Below, in pieces: positions 53,434 through 62,736 of a DNA stretch of 64,000 nt. Positions within the stretch are counted from its first letter, which is position 1; every line of letters begins with the position of its first letter. The DNA is from Caulobacter endophyticus (lineage in GTDB: Bacteria > Pseudomonadota > Alphaproteobacteria > Caulobacterales > Caulobacteraceae), in contig NZ_JARQWV010000015.1 of NCBI RefSeq assembly GCF_029543245.1, forward strand, positions 1-64,000, given 5' to 3'. The notes beneath the pieces are model-generated. The model had not been told where the DNA came from, did not search any database, and saw only the letters and a program-made list of their open reading frames with translations. A program made the translations under genes and the position numbers.

Positions 53434-54339
53434 ATGCCCGCGGCAGTGCGGGGGGGACCGCGCAAGCCAGCGCGCCCCCGGGCCGAAGCGCCCGCAGGTC
53501 CGAACAAGGCTCGACCGGCTCAGCAACAGCCGGCGGGGAAGCTGCATGCCGCGCGCGGCGGTGTCGGCGTGTCGCCGACCCTGGCCCTGGGCGTCGCCGG
53601 CGGCGCGCTGGCGCTCGCCCTGATCGTCACCCTGGCCACCGGCCACCGCGCCGAGCGCCTGGGCCAGGCCATGGTCCACGGCGTCGACGGCGAGTTCGCC
53701 AACCTGGGCTTCAAGCTGAAGGCCGTGCACGTCACCGGCGCTTCGCCGACCGCCCAGGCCGATATCCTGAAGGCCAGCGGCCTCTATCAGGACCAGCCGA
53801 CGCTGGGCATGGATCTGGTGGACCTGAAGACCAAGGTCGAGGGCGTGGGCTGGGTGAAGTCGGCCAAGGTGGTCCGCCTGCTGCCCGACACCGTGATGAT
53901 CGCCGTCGAGGAGCGCCCGGCCCTGGCCGTGTGGCAGCACTCGGGCCGTCTGAAGGTGATCGACGCCGAAGGCCGCATCATCCGCGAGGCCGACGCCGCG
54001 CGCTTCCCGCACCTGCCGCTGGTGGTGGGGCAGGGCGCCGACCAGGCCGCGGGCAACATCCTGCCGGCGGTCAACGCGAGGCCGCGCCTGCGCGATCGTC
54101 TCGAAGCGCTGGTGCGCGTCGACGACCGCCGCTGGGACCTGAGATTGAAAGATGGCTCGCTGATCCAGCTGCCGGCCATTGACGAAGAATCCGCGTTGAT
54201 TCAATTGGATCAACTGGATCAGCGGCAACGCATCCTCGATCTCGGCTTCGCGCGCATCGACCTGCGCGATCCCGAGATGGTGGCGATCCGGCCTCGAGAC
54301 ACCGCGCTGCCCGGGCAGCTGGTGGCCAACGGGGCTTAA
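53434..54339 (+). CDS. ftsQ: Cell-division protein FtsQ
   Basis: A 301-residue bitopic divisome protein. A basic, Pro-rich cytoplasmic tail (~1-47) precedes one membrane helix (~48-70, LALGVAGGALALALIV). The POTRA domain follows (GFKLKAVHVTGASPTAQ, then GWVKSAKVVRLLPDTVMIAVEERPALAVW), then the FtsQ beta domain (DDRRWDLRLKDGSLIQLP). It links FtsB/FtsL and later proteins to the Z ring. ATG at 53434 follows GGTGGAGGA. No ddl or mur gene precedes it within this window; an M28 peptidase does. Confidence 0.95.
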   Translation: MPAAVRGGPRKPARPRAEAPAGPNKARPAQQQPAGKLHAARGGVGVSPTLALGVAGGALALALIVTLATGHRAERLGQAMVHGVDGEFANLGFKLKAVHVTGASPTAQADILKASGLYQDQPTLGMDLVDLKTKVEGVGWVKSAKVVRLLPDTVMIAVEERPALAVWQHSGRLKVIDAEGRIIREADAARFPHLPLVVGQGADQAAGNILPAVNARPRLRDRLEALVRVDDRRWDLRLKDGSLIQLPAIDEESALIQLDQLDQRQRILDLGFARIDLRDPEMVAIRPRDTALPGQLVANGA

Positions 54340-54372
54340 GAACAGAAACGATGGACTGAGGTGACCCTGACC

Positions 54373-55698
54373 ATGTCGCGACTTGAGGACCGGAGACAGG
54401 CCCGTGACGGCCTGAAGGCGACGCTCGTGCGTCAGCCCGCGGTCGCGGCCGTGGACCTGGGGGCGTCGAAAGTCACGTGCTTCATCATGAAGGCGGACGG
54501 CGTCCACCGCGACAACCGCACCCTGACGACCGCCGGGGTCGGCTATGTGCAGTCGCGCGGCGTGCGCGGCGGTGCGATCGTCAATCTGGACGAGGCCGCC
54601 CAGGCCATCGCCCAAGCCGTGGAGCGCGCCGAGACCGTCGCAGGCGTCAGCGTCCAGGGCGTGTCGGTCTGCACGGCCGGCGGTCAACTGGCCAGCCATC
54701 GCGTCCAGACCCAGGTTTCGCTGGGCGCCCGGCCCATCGCCGACGGCGACCTCTCGCGCGCCATCTCCTCGGCCCTGGCCCAGGTGCGCCTGCCGGGCCG
54801 CAAGCCGATCCACCTGCTGCCGATCGCCTGGTCGGTCGACGGCCAGAAGGGCATCCGCGACCCGCGGGCCATGTTCGGCCGGTCGCTCGGCCTGGAGCTG
54901 CTGGTCGTCTCGGTCAACGAGAACATCTTCCACACCCTGGCCCACTGCGTCGAACGCGCCCACCTGTCGTTCGAAGGCATCGTCGCCGCGCCCTTCGCCT
55001 CGGCCCTGGCGGCCCTGGAAGAGGACGAGATGGATCTCGGCGCCGTCTGCATCGACATGGGCGGCGGCTCGACCTCTGTGGCGGTGTTCAACAACGGCGC
55101 CCTGTGCCACGTCGACAGCCTGGCCGTCGGCGGCGGACACGTGACGCAGGATATCGCGCGGGGCCTGCAGACTTCGGTCGCCGGCGCCGAGCGCATCAAG
55201 ACCCTTCACGGCAGCGCAATCGCCTCGGCCAACGAGGACCGCGAGATGATCGAGGCGCCGCCGCGGGGCGACGATCCGGGCGCGGGTCCGGTGATCGCGC
55301 CGCGGTCCCTGCTCAAGGGCATCATCCAGCCGCGCGTCGAAGAGACGCTGGAACTGCTGCGCGAGCGCCTGAAGGCCTCGGGCGCGCCGGTGGAGCCGGG
55401 CGCGGGCATCGTCCTGACCGGCGGCGCCAGCCAGCTGGCCGGCGTGCGCGAGGTGGCGGTGCGGGTGTTCGACCGTCCGGTGCGCCTTGGCCGTCCGCGC
55501 CGGGTGCCGCATCTGGCCGACGCCGCCTCGGGTCCCGCCTTCTGCGCCGCCGCCGGCGTCCTGCACCGCACGGCCTTCGGTCCGCGCGAGGTGGTCTCGC
55601 CCAAGGCCCTGACCGGGGCCCAGATGCGCAAGCGTCCGATGGACCCCAACGCCTCGCCGGTGGCCAAGGCCGCCGCCTGGCTGCGCGACAACCTCTAG
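54373..55698 (+). CDS. ftsA: Cell-division protein FtsA
   Basis: A 441-residue actin-like protein that tethers FtsZ to the membrane and recruits later proteins. The phosphate-1 motif AAVDLGASKVTCF is near residue 26, phosphate-2 is VCIDMGGGSTSVAVF, and the adenosine motif is IVLTGGASQLAGV. The C-terminal amphipathic membrane helix is KAAAWLRDNL. I prefer ATG at 54373, seven bases after GAGGTGA, over GTG at 54361, which would destroy that ribosome site. It follows ftsQ by 33 bases. Confidence 0.95.
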   Translation: MSRLEDRRQARDGLKATLVRQPAVAAVDLGASKVTCFIMKADGVHRDNRTLTTAGVGYVQSRGVRGGAIVNLDEAAQAIAQAVERAETVAGVSVQGVSVCTAGGQLASHRVQTQVSLGARPIADGDLSRAISSALAQVRLPGRKPIHLLPIAWSVDGQKGIRDPRAMFGRSLGLELLVVSVNENIFHTLAHCVERAHLSFEGIVAAPFASALAALEEDEMDLGAVCIDMGGGSTSVAVFNNGALCHVDSLAVGGGHVTQDIARGLQTSVAGAERIKTLHGSAIASANEDREMIEAPPRGDDPGAGPVIAPRSLLKGIIQPRVEETLELLRERLKASGAPVEPGAGIVLTGGASQLAGVREVAVRVFDRPVRLGRPRRVPHLADAASGPAFCAAAGVLHRTAFGPREVVSPKALTGAQMRKRPMDPNASPVAKAAAWLRDNL

Positions 55699-55780
55699 CC
55701 CTGGCATTCCGCTGAATGGCTTGCGCCGGCGCGCCTGGAGCGCGACGGTGCCTTGTCGTGTCCGGAGGCGGGGGCTTTCC

Positions 55781-55942
55781 ATGATCGAGGCGTGCGAGCG
55801 TTGCGGTAAACGGATCCCGGGCCCGCGCCTGGATTCCGTCTGCGAGACCTGCGAGATCGTCGGCGCCTGGCCTTGGGGCTTCGTGAAGTGGGGGCTGCTC
55901 GCCCTCACGGCGGGCGCGATCGTGACCTTCCTGCTGCGCTGA
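55781..55942 (+). CDS. Zinc-ribbon small membrane protein between ftsA and ftsZ
   Basis: A 53-residue protein: CERCGK near residue 5 and CETC near residue 21 give four cysteines arranged as a zinc ribbon. A single membrane helix (~34-52, KWGLLALTAGAIVTFLL) follows and a terminal Arg ends the protein. GGAGG with a long spacer and GGGGG closer precede the ATG. The cysteine pairs and helix argue it is real. No family name is known to me. Position between ftsA and ftsZ suggests a division-linked role, but it may only be a neighbour. Confidence 0.72.
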   Translation: MIEACERCGKRIPGPRLDSVCETCEIVGAWPWGFVKWGLLALTAGAIVTFLLR

Positions 55943-56361
55943 CGAGGCTGTTTCGGCGCGGGACGGGTCTCAAACCCCCGCGAACATTGGTGGCGGCTAG
56001 GCGCGTCCAGCCAAATCACCCCAGGGGTGAATTAACCCTGTCGTTTAACTTTCTAAGTGCCTGAATGGCCAAACAGTGTAGTTTCGCGCCCCCGAATCCG
56101 AGGGTCTGGACGCAAAAAACGCGCCAGCGGCGTTCCGCCGCACAGGGGGTGCGGCCCAGCTTGGAAACCAAGGAGTTCCAAGCAATTCCTTTGGATAACT
56201 CGCTTTTTTCGGGTTAAGCGGGATCGACCTGCAGCCGACTCAGATTATGGCTTTAACCGCCAGTTAACGATGGTGGTTGTTCTGTTAACCCGATCGTCGA
56301 GGCGTTACCGACTTGCGGTCGGTTGATTTGGCGAATTCGGCGTAAGGACGCGAGGGTCCCC
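55943..56361 (+). promoter_or_regulatory. ftsZ promoter and leader region
   Basis: No gene lies in this 419-base gap. It contains GANTC (CcrM) sites at 56094-56098 (GAATC) and 56237-56241 (GACTC). Several TTAAC or TTAAG motifs occur: near 56030-56048 (TTAACC and TTTAAC), at 56214 (GGTTAAGC), a full CtrA box at 56253-56267 and TTAACCC near 56286. In C. crescentus ftsZ is repressed by CtrA and helped by DnaA and by GANTC methylation, which fits. The leader is unusually long. Confidence 0.75.
56253..56267. promoter_or_regulatory. CtrA-binding box upstream of ftsZ
   Basis: TTAA-CCGCCAG-TTAA matches the full CtrA consensus TTAA-N7-TTAA exactly. It lies 95 bases upstream of the ftsZ ATG and 12 bases after a GACTC methylation site, where CtrA binding would repress ftsZ in swarmer cells. 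Confidence 0.82.
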
Positions 56362-57915
56362 ATGGCTATTTCTCTTTCGGCGCCGCGCACCACCGAGCTG
56401 AAGCCGCGCATCGTGGTCTTCGGCGTTGGCGGCGCGGGCGGCAATGCCGTCAACAACATGATCGAGGCGGGCCTCGAGGGTGTTGAGTTCGTCGTCGCCA
56501 ACACGGACGCCCAACAGCTCCAGTTCGCCAAGACCGATCGCCGCATCCAGCTCGGCGTGCAGATCACGCAGGGCCTGGGCGCCGGCGCGCACCCCGAAGT
56601 GGGCATGAGCGCCGCCGAAGAAAGCTTCCCCGAGATCGGCGAGCACCTCGAAGGCGCTCACATGGTGTTCATCACCGCCGGCATGGGCGGCGGCACCGGC
56701 ACCGGCGCGGCCCCGATCATCGCCAAGTGCGCTCGCGAACGCGGCATCCTGACCGTCGGCGTGGTGACCAAGCCCTTCCACTTCGAAGGCCGTCACCGCA
56801 TGCGCCTGGCCGACGCCGGCATCCAGGAGCTGCAACGCTACGTCGACACCCTGATCGTCATCCCGAACCAGAACCTGTTCCGCGTCGCCAACGAGCGCAC
56901 GACCTTCGCCGAAGCCTTCGGCATGGCCGACCAGGTGCTGCACTCGGGCGTTCGTTCGATCACCGACCTGATGGTCCTGCCGGGCCTGATCAACCTCGAC
57001 TTCGCCGACGTCCGCACGGTCATGACCGAGATGGGCAAGGCGATGATGGGCACCGGCGAGGGCACCGGCGAAGACCGCGCCCTGATGGCCGCTCAGAACG
57101 CCATCGCCAACCCGCTGCTCGACGAAGTGTCGCTGAAGGGCGCCAAGGCCGTGCTGGTCAACGTGACCGGCGGCATGGACATGACCCTGCTCGAAGTGGA
57201 CGAGGCCGCCAACGCGATCTCCGACCAGGTCGACGCGGAAGCCAACATCATCTTCGGCGCGGCCTTCGATCCGTCGCTGGACGGCGTGATCCGCGTGTCG
57301 GTGGTCGCCACCGGCATGGACGGCGCCTCGATCCAGCAGATCGAGCCCAAGCCGGCCGCCCGCAACACCCATGCCGCTCCGCTGCTGGCCGAGACCTCGC
57401 GTCCCGCCCCGCAACCGGCGCCGCAACCCGCCCCGGCCCCGCAGCCGGTCGCCCAGGCTCCGGCCCAGCCGGAAATCCGCCCGGGTTCGCGCTACGAGGC
57501 CCGTCCGATCGAGCGCCCGACCGCCACGGCCTATCCGGAACCGGCCTACGAGCCGGCCCCGCAGCCGCACGCCCAGGCCGATCTCTACGCCCAGCCGGAA
57601 GCCGCCTACGAGCCGGAACCGGTCTATGAGCCGGCCCCCGCGCCCCGCGTCACCCGCATCGTCGACCCGATGGTCGCCGAGGCCGATGACGAGCCGCTGT
57701 ACAGCGATCACTACGAAGATCGCCGTCAGCAGAAGAGCGGCGGCTGGATGAGCCTGTTCGGCGGCGGTCGCCAGCAACGCTACGAGCCGGCCCCGCAGCC
57801 GCAGGCCCGCCAGACCGGTTCGGCCCGCCCGCAACTGCAGCCGATCGATCCGCCCCAGGCCGACGATGGCGAGGATCTCGAGATCCCGTCCTTCCTGCGT
57901 CGCCTGGCCAACTGA
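56362..57915 (+). CDS. ftsZ: Cell-division GTPase FtsZ
   Basis: A 517-residue tubulin homologue that forms the Z ring. The GTP-binding motif [10 protein letters not shown] and the N-terminal [18 protein letters not shown] are present. The synergy loop is [11 protein letters not shown]. After the globular domain (~1-320) comes a long Pro/Ala/Gln linker (~330-500), typical of Caulobacter FtsZ, and the conserved C-terminal peptide [11 protein letters not shown] that binds FtsA and others. ATG at 56362 follows GCGAGGG. A strong terminator follows. Confidence 0.98.
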   Translation: MAISLSAPRTTELKPRIVVFGVGGAGGNAVNNMIEAGLEGVEFVVANTDAQQLQFAKTDRRIQLGVQITQGLGAGAHPEVGMSAAEESFPEIGEHLEGAHMVFITAGMGGGTGTGAAPIIAKCARERGILTVGVVTKPFHFEGRHRMRLADAGIQELQRYVDTLIVIPNQNLFRVANERTTFAEAFGMADQVLHSGVRSITDLMVLPGLINLDFADVRTVMTEMGKAMMGTGEGTGEDRALMAAQNAIANPLLDEVSLKGAKAVLVNVTGGMDMTLLEVDEAANAISDQVDAEANIIFGAAFDPSLDGVIRVSVVATGMDGASIQQIEPKPAARNTHAAPLLAETSRPAPQPAPQPAPAPQPVAQAPAQPEIRPGSRYEARPIERPTATAYPEPAYEPAPQPHAQADLYAQPEAAYEPEPVYEPAPAPRVTRIVDPMVAEADDEPLYSDHYEDRRQQKSGGWMSLFGGGRQQRYEPAPQPQARQTGSARPQLQPIDPPQADDGEDLEIPSFLRRLAN

Positions 57916-57967
57916 AAGTCGAGTTAGTACCAGTAAGCGTAACAGTAAGCGTAAGCGTAAGTCGAAG

Positions 57968-58002
57968 CGCCCGGGGTCTCTGCCCCGGGCGTTTTGCTTT
58001 TT
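57968..58002 (+). terminator. Rho-independent terminator of ftsZ
   Basis: A perfect 9-bp stem (CGCCCGGGG and CCCCGGGCG, 6-nt loop) is followed by TTTTGCTTTTTC. It lies about 50 bases after the ftsZ stop. The short AAGCGTA repeats just before it (57930-57965) are a simple-sequence spacer. Confidence 0.92.
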
Positions 58003-58005
58003 CAT

Positions 58006-58206
58006 CCTCCCCCGCTTGCGGGGGAGGGGGACCGCCCCCGGGTCGCGCGAAGCGCGCGCCCGAGGACAGGCTCCGCGGTGGAGGGGGCGAGTTCAAGCTC
58101 GGAGCTCTGTCACTCGCCCCCTCCGTCACGCTGCGTATTCGCAGCGCGCCACCTCCCCCGTTTCTCGGGGGAGGAGTAGGGGCACCTCCCCCTTCTTGGG
58201 GGAGGA
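58006..58206. repeat. Intergenic repeat of the CCCCCTCC family, copy A3
   Basis: A large element with outer arms CCTCCCCCGCTTGCGGGGGAGG and CCCCCGTTTCTCGGGGGAGG, followed by a further CCTCCCCC/GGGGGAGG pair. It carries the exact inverse of the 56-base core found at 49347-49402. It fills the gap between the ftsZ terminator and the Lrp gene. Confidence 0.88.
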
Positions 58207-58258
58207 TTGCTGAGCAAGATCGTCATATACTGCCGGTAAATCACCTGATCCGGTCACG

Positions 58259-58729
58259 ATGAAGCTCACCCGCACCGACAAGAAGATACTCGACGTCCTG
58301 CAGCGCGACAGCGGGGTCACGAACGTCGAACTCGCCGAGCGGGTGGGGCTGTCGGCCAGCCCGTGCCTGCGCCGGGTCAAGCAACTGGAGGCCGCCGGCC
58401 TGATCAGCGGCTATGTGGCGCTGCTGGACCGGCGCAAGGCCAAGCTGGACCTGCTGGCTTATGTCGAGGTGGCTGTCGACCGTCACAACGAGACCGCTGC
58501 CGAGGCCTTCAAGGAAGCCGTGCTGCGCGAGCCGATGGTGGTGGGCTGCCACGCCATGACCGGCAGCTATGACTATCTGCTGCGGGTGGTGGCGCCCAAT
58601 CTCGACGCCTATGCCGAGTTCACGATGAAGCGCCTGCTGAAGATGCCGGCGGTCAAGGACATCCAGTCGAGTTTCGTGCTGGAGACGATCAAGGACTCCA
58701 CGGCGCTGCCGCTGGATTATCTGGAGTAG
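58259..58729 (+). CDS. Lrp/AsnC-family regulator
   Basis: A 156-residue Lrp/AsnC protein. The helix-turn-helix is at ~20-42 (TNVELAERVGLSASPCLRRV) and the RAM effector domain follows (GCHAMTGSYDYLLRVVAPNL). Such regulators sense amino acids; the tyrosine-degradation genes downstream make an aromatic amino acid the likely effector. It starts at 58259 and is separated from the aminotransferase by a repeat-containing gap. Confidence 0.92.
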   Translation: MKLTRTDKKILDVLQRDSGVTNVELAERVGLSASPCLRRVKQLEAAGLISGYVALLDRRKAKLDLLAYVEVAVDRHNETAAEAFKEAVLREPMVVGCHAMTGSYDYLLRVVAPNLDAYAEFTMKRLLKMPAVKDIQSSFVLETIKDSTALPLDYLE

Positions 58730-58749
58730 GGACTTTCTCCCGAACAACA

Positions 58750-58924
58750 GAAACCTCTCCCATAGGGAGAGGGAGGGGCCCAGGCGAAGCCTGGGAGGGT
58801 GAGGGGTTTAGACCTATCCGGACGAGGCGCGGATCAATGGTGATGGGACCGCTGGCGGCGTACGCCCTCACCCTCCCACCGCTTCGCGGCGGGCCCCTCC
58901 CTCTCCCCACGGGAGAGGTGCTTT
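58750..58924. repeat. Palindromic intergenic repeat with CTCTCCC/GGGAGAG arms
   Basis: The unit opens CCTCTCCCATAGGGAGAGGGAG and closes with the matching CCCTCTCCCCACGGGAGAGG, with inner CTCACCCTCCCA/TGGGAGGGTGAG arms around a ~50-base centre. It resembles the A family in design but has different arms. It lies between the Lrp and aminotransferase genes. Confidence 0.8.
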
Positions 58925-59069
58925 AGGCGCGGCCTCGGAAACTTGGATGACGCCCTTGAAAGGTCATAAAATGACCCAATGGGCATCAAAGGCGGTCATC
59001 ATAGCCACAACACGTCTCCGCGCCTGACCTATACTGACGTCCGTATCCCCGACTCCCGGAGCGGCCGCC

Positions 59070-60182
59070 ATGCTGGTTCTCGATCGCAAGCCTCAAGCCG
59101 CCGCGCCCATGCGCGCCGCCCTCGATGGCGTCGTGGCCTACAAGGCCGGCATGACCCTGGCCGAGGCCGGTCGCCGCACGGGTCTGTCCGATTTCGCCAA
59201 GCTGGCCAGCAACGAGAACCTGCTGGGCGCCAGCCCCAAGGTCGCCGACGCGGTGATGGCCGCCGTGGCCGAGCCGCAGATCTATCCCGATCCCTACTGC
59301 GAGACCCTGCGCGCCGCCATCGGCCAGCGCCTGGGCGTGCCTACCGGCCGTCTGCTGGTGTCGCCGGGCTCCGAAGCTCTGATCGACTACGTGTTCCGCG
59401 CCGTGCTGGCGCCGGGCGATACGATCCTGCTCTCCTCGCCGACCTTCCCGGCCTACGACATTTTCGCCAAGTGCGCCGAGGCGACGATCGTCGACGTGCC
59501 GCGCCTGGCCAACTTCGACCTCGACGTGCCGGCCGTGGCGGCGGCCGCCGCCAAGGGCCCCAAGCTGCTGATCCTCTGCACGCCCAACAACCCGACCGGC
59601 AATGCGCTTTCCAAGGAAGCGGTCGAGACGGTGCTGGCCGCCACGCCCAAGACCACCCTGGTGTTCGTCGACGAGGCCTATCGCGAGTATTACGAGGCCT
59701 ACGACATGCTGGCCGTTCTGGAGACCTGGGGCGGCCCGTGGATCGCGGCGCGCACCTTCTCCAAGGCCTATGGCCTGGCCGGCATGCGGGTGGGCTACGG
59801 CATCGCCTCGAGCGAAGAGCTGATCGCCTATCTCGACCGTCTGCGTCCGCCGTTCAACGTGACGGCCGTCAGCCAGGCCGCGGCGCTCGCCGCCTGGGAG
59901 GATCGTGAGCATCTGGCGTCAACGGTTGCTCTGACCCTTTCCGAGCGCGCCCGCGTAGAGGCGGCGCTGGACGAGATGGGCGTCGAGCACACCCGCTCGG
60001 AAGCCAATTTCGTGTTCCTGCGCACCCCCGCTGGCCCCGAAGCCACCGCCATGCGTTTGTTGCACGAAGGGCTCATCGTCCGCCCCACGCCCGTCAAGGG
60101 CGGCTGGGTGCGCATCACCATCGGCAGGCCCGCCGACAACGACCGCCTGATCGCCGGCCTGCCGGCCGCGCTGGCCAAATAG
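59070..60182 (+). CDS. HisC-type aminotransferase, probably aromatic amino acid transaminase
   Basis: A 370-residue class I/II PLP aminotransferase of the histidinol-phosphate branch. The PLP lysine is in ARTFSKAYGLAGMRVGY, with CTPNNPTGN and VFVDEAYREYY for the cofactor. By sequence alone it would be called HisC, but it heads hpd-hmgA-fah, so it most likely transaminates tyrosine to 4-hydroxyphenylpyruvate. Some HisC-like enzymes do use aromatic amino acids. It ends 31 bases before hpd. ATG at 59070 has a CGGCCGCC upstream, not a strong ribosome site. Confidence 0.87.
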   Translation: MLVLDRKPQAAAPMRAALDGVVAYKAGMTLAEAGRRTGLSDFAKLASNENLLGASPKVADAVMAAVAEPQIYPDPYCETLRAAIGQRLGVPTGRLLVSPGSEALIDYVFRAVLAPGDTILLSSPTFPAYDIFAKCAEATIVDVPRLANFDLDVPAVAAAAAKGPKLLILCTPNNPTGNALSKEAVETVLAATPKTTLVFVDEAYREYYEAYDMLAVLETWGGPWIAARTFSKAYGLAGMRVGYGIASSEELIAYLDRLRPPFNVTAVSQAAALAAWEDREHLASTVALTLSERARVEAALDEMGVEHTRSEANFVFLRTPAGPEATAMRLLHEGLIVRPTPVKGGWVRITIGRPADNDRLIAGLPAALAK

Positions 60183-60213
60183 TCAAATCAGAACGAGCCT
60201 TAGGGAGGCTTCC

Positions 60214-61275
60214 ATGCCCGTCACGACCGACAACCCCCTCGGCCTGAACGGCTTCGAGTTCGTCGAATTCACCAGCCCCGATGCGGCGGCGATGAAGGCG
60301 ATCATCGAGCAGCTGGGCTTCGTGCCCGCCAGCACCCATCCGACCAAGGCCGTGACCCGCTACAAGCAGGGCCGCATCAACCTGCTGGTCAATGAGGAAG
60401 CCGCCGGCCAGGTCGCCGACTTCCGCGCCGCCCACGGCCCGTCGGCCAACGGCATGGCCTTCCGCGTCGACAACGCCGAGCAGGCCTTTGCCGACGCCCT
60501 GGCTCGCGGCGCCAAGGCCGCCGACGCGTCGCGTTCGGTGCTCGGTGCGGACGCCAAGGTGCTGGAAGGCATCGGCGGCTCTCTGCTGTACCTCGTCGAA
60601 GGCGAGGGGAGCATCTACGACGCCTGGATGCCGGTGCTGGGCGCCGAGCAGGCCGAAGCCGCCAATTCGGTGGGCCTGGATCTGCTCGACCACCTGACCC
60701 ACAACGTCAAGCGCGGCCAGATGCGCACCTGGTCGACCTTCTACAACCAGGTCTTCGGCTTCGAGGAGCAGAAGTACTTCGACATCAAGGGCCAGGCGAC
60801 GGGCCTGTTCAGCCAGGCGATGATCGCGCCGGACAAGGCCATCCGCATCCCGCTGAACGAAAGCCAGGACGACAAGAGCCAGATCGAGGAGTTCATCCGC
60901 CAGTACAACGGCGAGGGCATCCAGCACCTCGCCCTGACCACGGAGAACATCTACGACACCGTCGAGCGCCTGCGCGCCCGCGGCGTGAAGCTGCAGGACA
61001 CGATCGAGACCTATTACGAGCTGGTCGATAAGCGCGTGCCCGGCCACGGCGAGGATCTGGAGCGCCTGCGCAAGAACCGAATCCTGATCGACGGCAATGT
61101 CGGCGACGAGGGCCTCTTGCTGCAGATCTTCACCGAGAACCTGTTCGGGCCGATCTTCTTCGAGATCATCCAGCGCAAGGGCAACGAGGGCTTCGGCAAC
61201 GGCAACTTCCAGGCCCTGTTCGAGAGCATCGAGCTGGACCAGATCCGCCGTGGGGTGATCACGGTCGACGCGTAA
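60214..61275 (+). CDS. hpd: 4-Hydroxyphenylpyruvate dioxygenase
   Basis: A 353-residue Fe(II) dioxygenase that converts 4-hydroxyphenylpyruvate to homogentisate. The iron ligands are His160 (LLDHLTHNV), His238 (GIQHLAL) and Glu317 (FFEIIQRKG). Two vicinal-oxygen-chelate halves are evident, and the C-terminus ends as in other bacterial HPPDs. Length is normal. A TTAGGGAGG ribosome site precedes the ATG. It follows the aminotransferase closely and is separated from hmgA by repeat C2. Confidence 0.97.
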   Translation: MPVTTDNPLGLNGFEFVEFTSPDAAAMKAIIEQLGFVPASTHPTKAVTRYKQGRINLLVNEEAAGQVADFRAAHGPSANGMAFRVDNAEQAFADALARGAKAADASRSVLGADAKVLEGIGGSLLYLVEGEGSIYDAWMPVLGAEQAEAANSVGLDLLDHLTHNVKRGQMRTWSTFYNQVFGFEEQKYFDIKGQATGLFSQAMIAPDKAIRIPLNESQDDKSQIEEFIRQYNGEGIQHLALTTENIYDTVERLRARGVKLQDTIETYYELVDKRVPGHGEDLERLRKNRILIDGNVGDEGLLLQIFTENLFGPIFFEIIQRKGNEGFGNGNFQALFESIELDQIRRGVITVDA

Positions 61276-61297
61276 GGCGCACCCATACCCCACGCCC

Positions 61298-61397
61298 GTC
61301 ATCCCGGCCGTAGCGCATAGCGCGAAGAGCCGGGACCCAGGGGCCGTGCGCACCGCCCCTGGGTCCCGGATCGGCCTTGCAGGCCGTCCGGGATGAC
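61298..61397. repeat. Intergenic repeat of the GTCATCCCGG family, copy C2
   Basis: A 100-base unit opening GTCATCCCGG and closing CCGGGATGAC, with inner CCGGGACCCAGGGGC and CCCCTGGGTCCCGG arms. It shares its architecture with copy C1 at 52.9 kb. It sits between hpd and hmgA inside the presumed operon, so it may be transcribed as a structured mRNA segment. Confidence 0.88.
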
Positions 61398-61433
61398 GAT
61401 CTAGTTGCACCCGAAAGTACGAGAGGGGCGTCG

Positions 61434-62711
61434 ATGGACCTCCGCTACCAGACCGGCTTCGGCGCTCACTTCGCCACCGAGGCCGTGACCGGCGCCTTGC
61501 CGGTCGGGCAGAACTCGCCGCAGCACGTGCCGTTCGGTCTCTATGCCGAGCAACTGTCGGGCACGGCCTTCACCGCGCCCCGGCACGAGAACCGCAGGAG
61601 CTGGCTCTATCGCCTGCGGCCCAGCGCCGGGCACGGGCCTTACAAGCCTTACGACCAGCCGCGCCTGGCCAGCACGTTCGACGGGCCGGTGACGCCCAAC
61701 CGCCTGCGCTGGGACCCGATCGAGATCCCGGCCGAGCCGACCGACTTCGTCGACGGCCTGATGACGCTGGCCGGCAACGGCGACGTGGCGGCCCAGGCCG
61801 GCATGGGCGTGCATCTGTATCTGGCCAACGCCTCGATGAAGGACCGGGTGTTCTACGACGCCGACGGCGAACTGCTGATCGTGCCGCAGCAGGGTGTGCT
61901 GACCCTGGTCACCGAGATGGGCCGCCTGAAGGCCGGTCCCGGCCACATCGCGGTGATCCCGCGTGGCGTGCGCTTCCGGGTCGAGGTGGACGGGCCCTCG
62001 CGCGGCTATGTCTGCGAGAACTACGGCGCGGCCCTGCGCCTGCCGGAGCTGGGGCCGATCGGCTCCAACGGCCTGGCCAATCCGCGCGATTTCGAGACGC
62101 CGGTGGCGGCCTTCGAGGACGTCGATGCGCCCACGCAGGTGATCCAAAAGTTCCAGGGCGAGCTGTGGAGCGCGCAGTGGGACCACAGCCCGCTGGACGT
62201 GGTGGCCTGGCACGGCAATCTCGCGCCCTATCGCTACGACCTGTCGCGGTTCAACACGATCAACACGGTCAGCTATGACCATCCCGATCCGTCGATCTTC
62301 ACGGTGCTGACCTCGCCCAGCGACACGCCGGGGACGGCGAACGTCGACTTCGTGATCTTCCCGCCGCGCTGGATGGTGGCCGAGCACACCTTCCGCCCGC
62401 CCTGGTTCCACCGCAACGTGATGAGCGAGTTCATGGGGCTGGTGCACGGCGCCTACGACGCCAAGGAGGGCGGCTTCGCCCCCGGCGGCGCGAGCCTGCA
62501 CAACTGCATGAGCGATCACGGGCCGGACGTGGCCAGTCACCGCAAGGCCACCGAGGCCGAGCTTGGCCCGCACAAGATCGACAACACCCTGGCCTTCATG
62601 TTCGAGAGCCGCTGGGTGATCGCCCCGACGAAGTTCGCGCTGGAGCATCGCGCGCTTCAGGTCGACTATGATGCGTGCTGGGACGGGTTCCCCAAGGCCC
62701 GCCTGCCGTAA
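61434..62711 (+). CDS. hmgA: Homogentisate 1,2-dioxygenase
   Basis: A 425-residue Fe(II) cupin that opens the ring of homogentisate to maleylacetoacetate. The C-terminal metal region contains [20 protein letters not shown] and [13 protein letters not shown], which hold the His/Glu/His ligands. [12 protein letters not shown] opens the protein as in other HGDs. ATG at 61434 follows GAGAGGGG. It lies 26 bases before fah, so they are co-transcribed. Confidence 0.97.
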   Translation: MDLRYQTGFGAHFATEAVTGALPVGQNSPQHVPFGLYAEQLSGTAFTAPRHENRRSWLYRLRPSAGHGPYKPYDQPRLASTFDGPVTPNRLRWDPIEIPAEPTDFVDGLMTLAGNGDVAAQAGMGVHLYLANASMKDRVFYDADGELLIVPQQGVLTLVTEMGRLKAGPGHIAVIPRGVRFRVEVDGPSRGYVCENYGAALRLPELGPIGSNGLANPRDFETPVAAFEDVDAPTQVIQKFQGELWSAQWDHSPLDVVAWHGNLAPYRYDLSRFNTINTVSYDHPDPSIFTVLTSPSDTPGTANVDFVIFPPRWMVAEHTFRPPWFHRNVMSEFMGLVHGAYDAKEGGFAPGGASLHNCMSDHGPDVASHRKATEAELGPHKIDNTLAFMFESRWVIAPTKFALEHRALQVDYDACWDGFPKARLP

Positions 62712-62736
62712 CCAGAACAAGAAGAGGAAGCGCCGA

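Noticed and set aside
53418-54182. Alternative 254-codon frame starting just before ftsQ
   Set aside because: The ftsQ frame has the membrane helix and POTRA motifs; the other frame is Arg/Gly-rich without structure.
57930-57965. AAGCGTA-type short repeats after ftsZ as a regulatory array
   Set aside because: Only a few degenerate 6-7-base units lie between stop and terminator; most likely simple-sequence drift.
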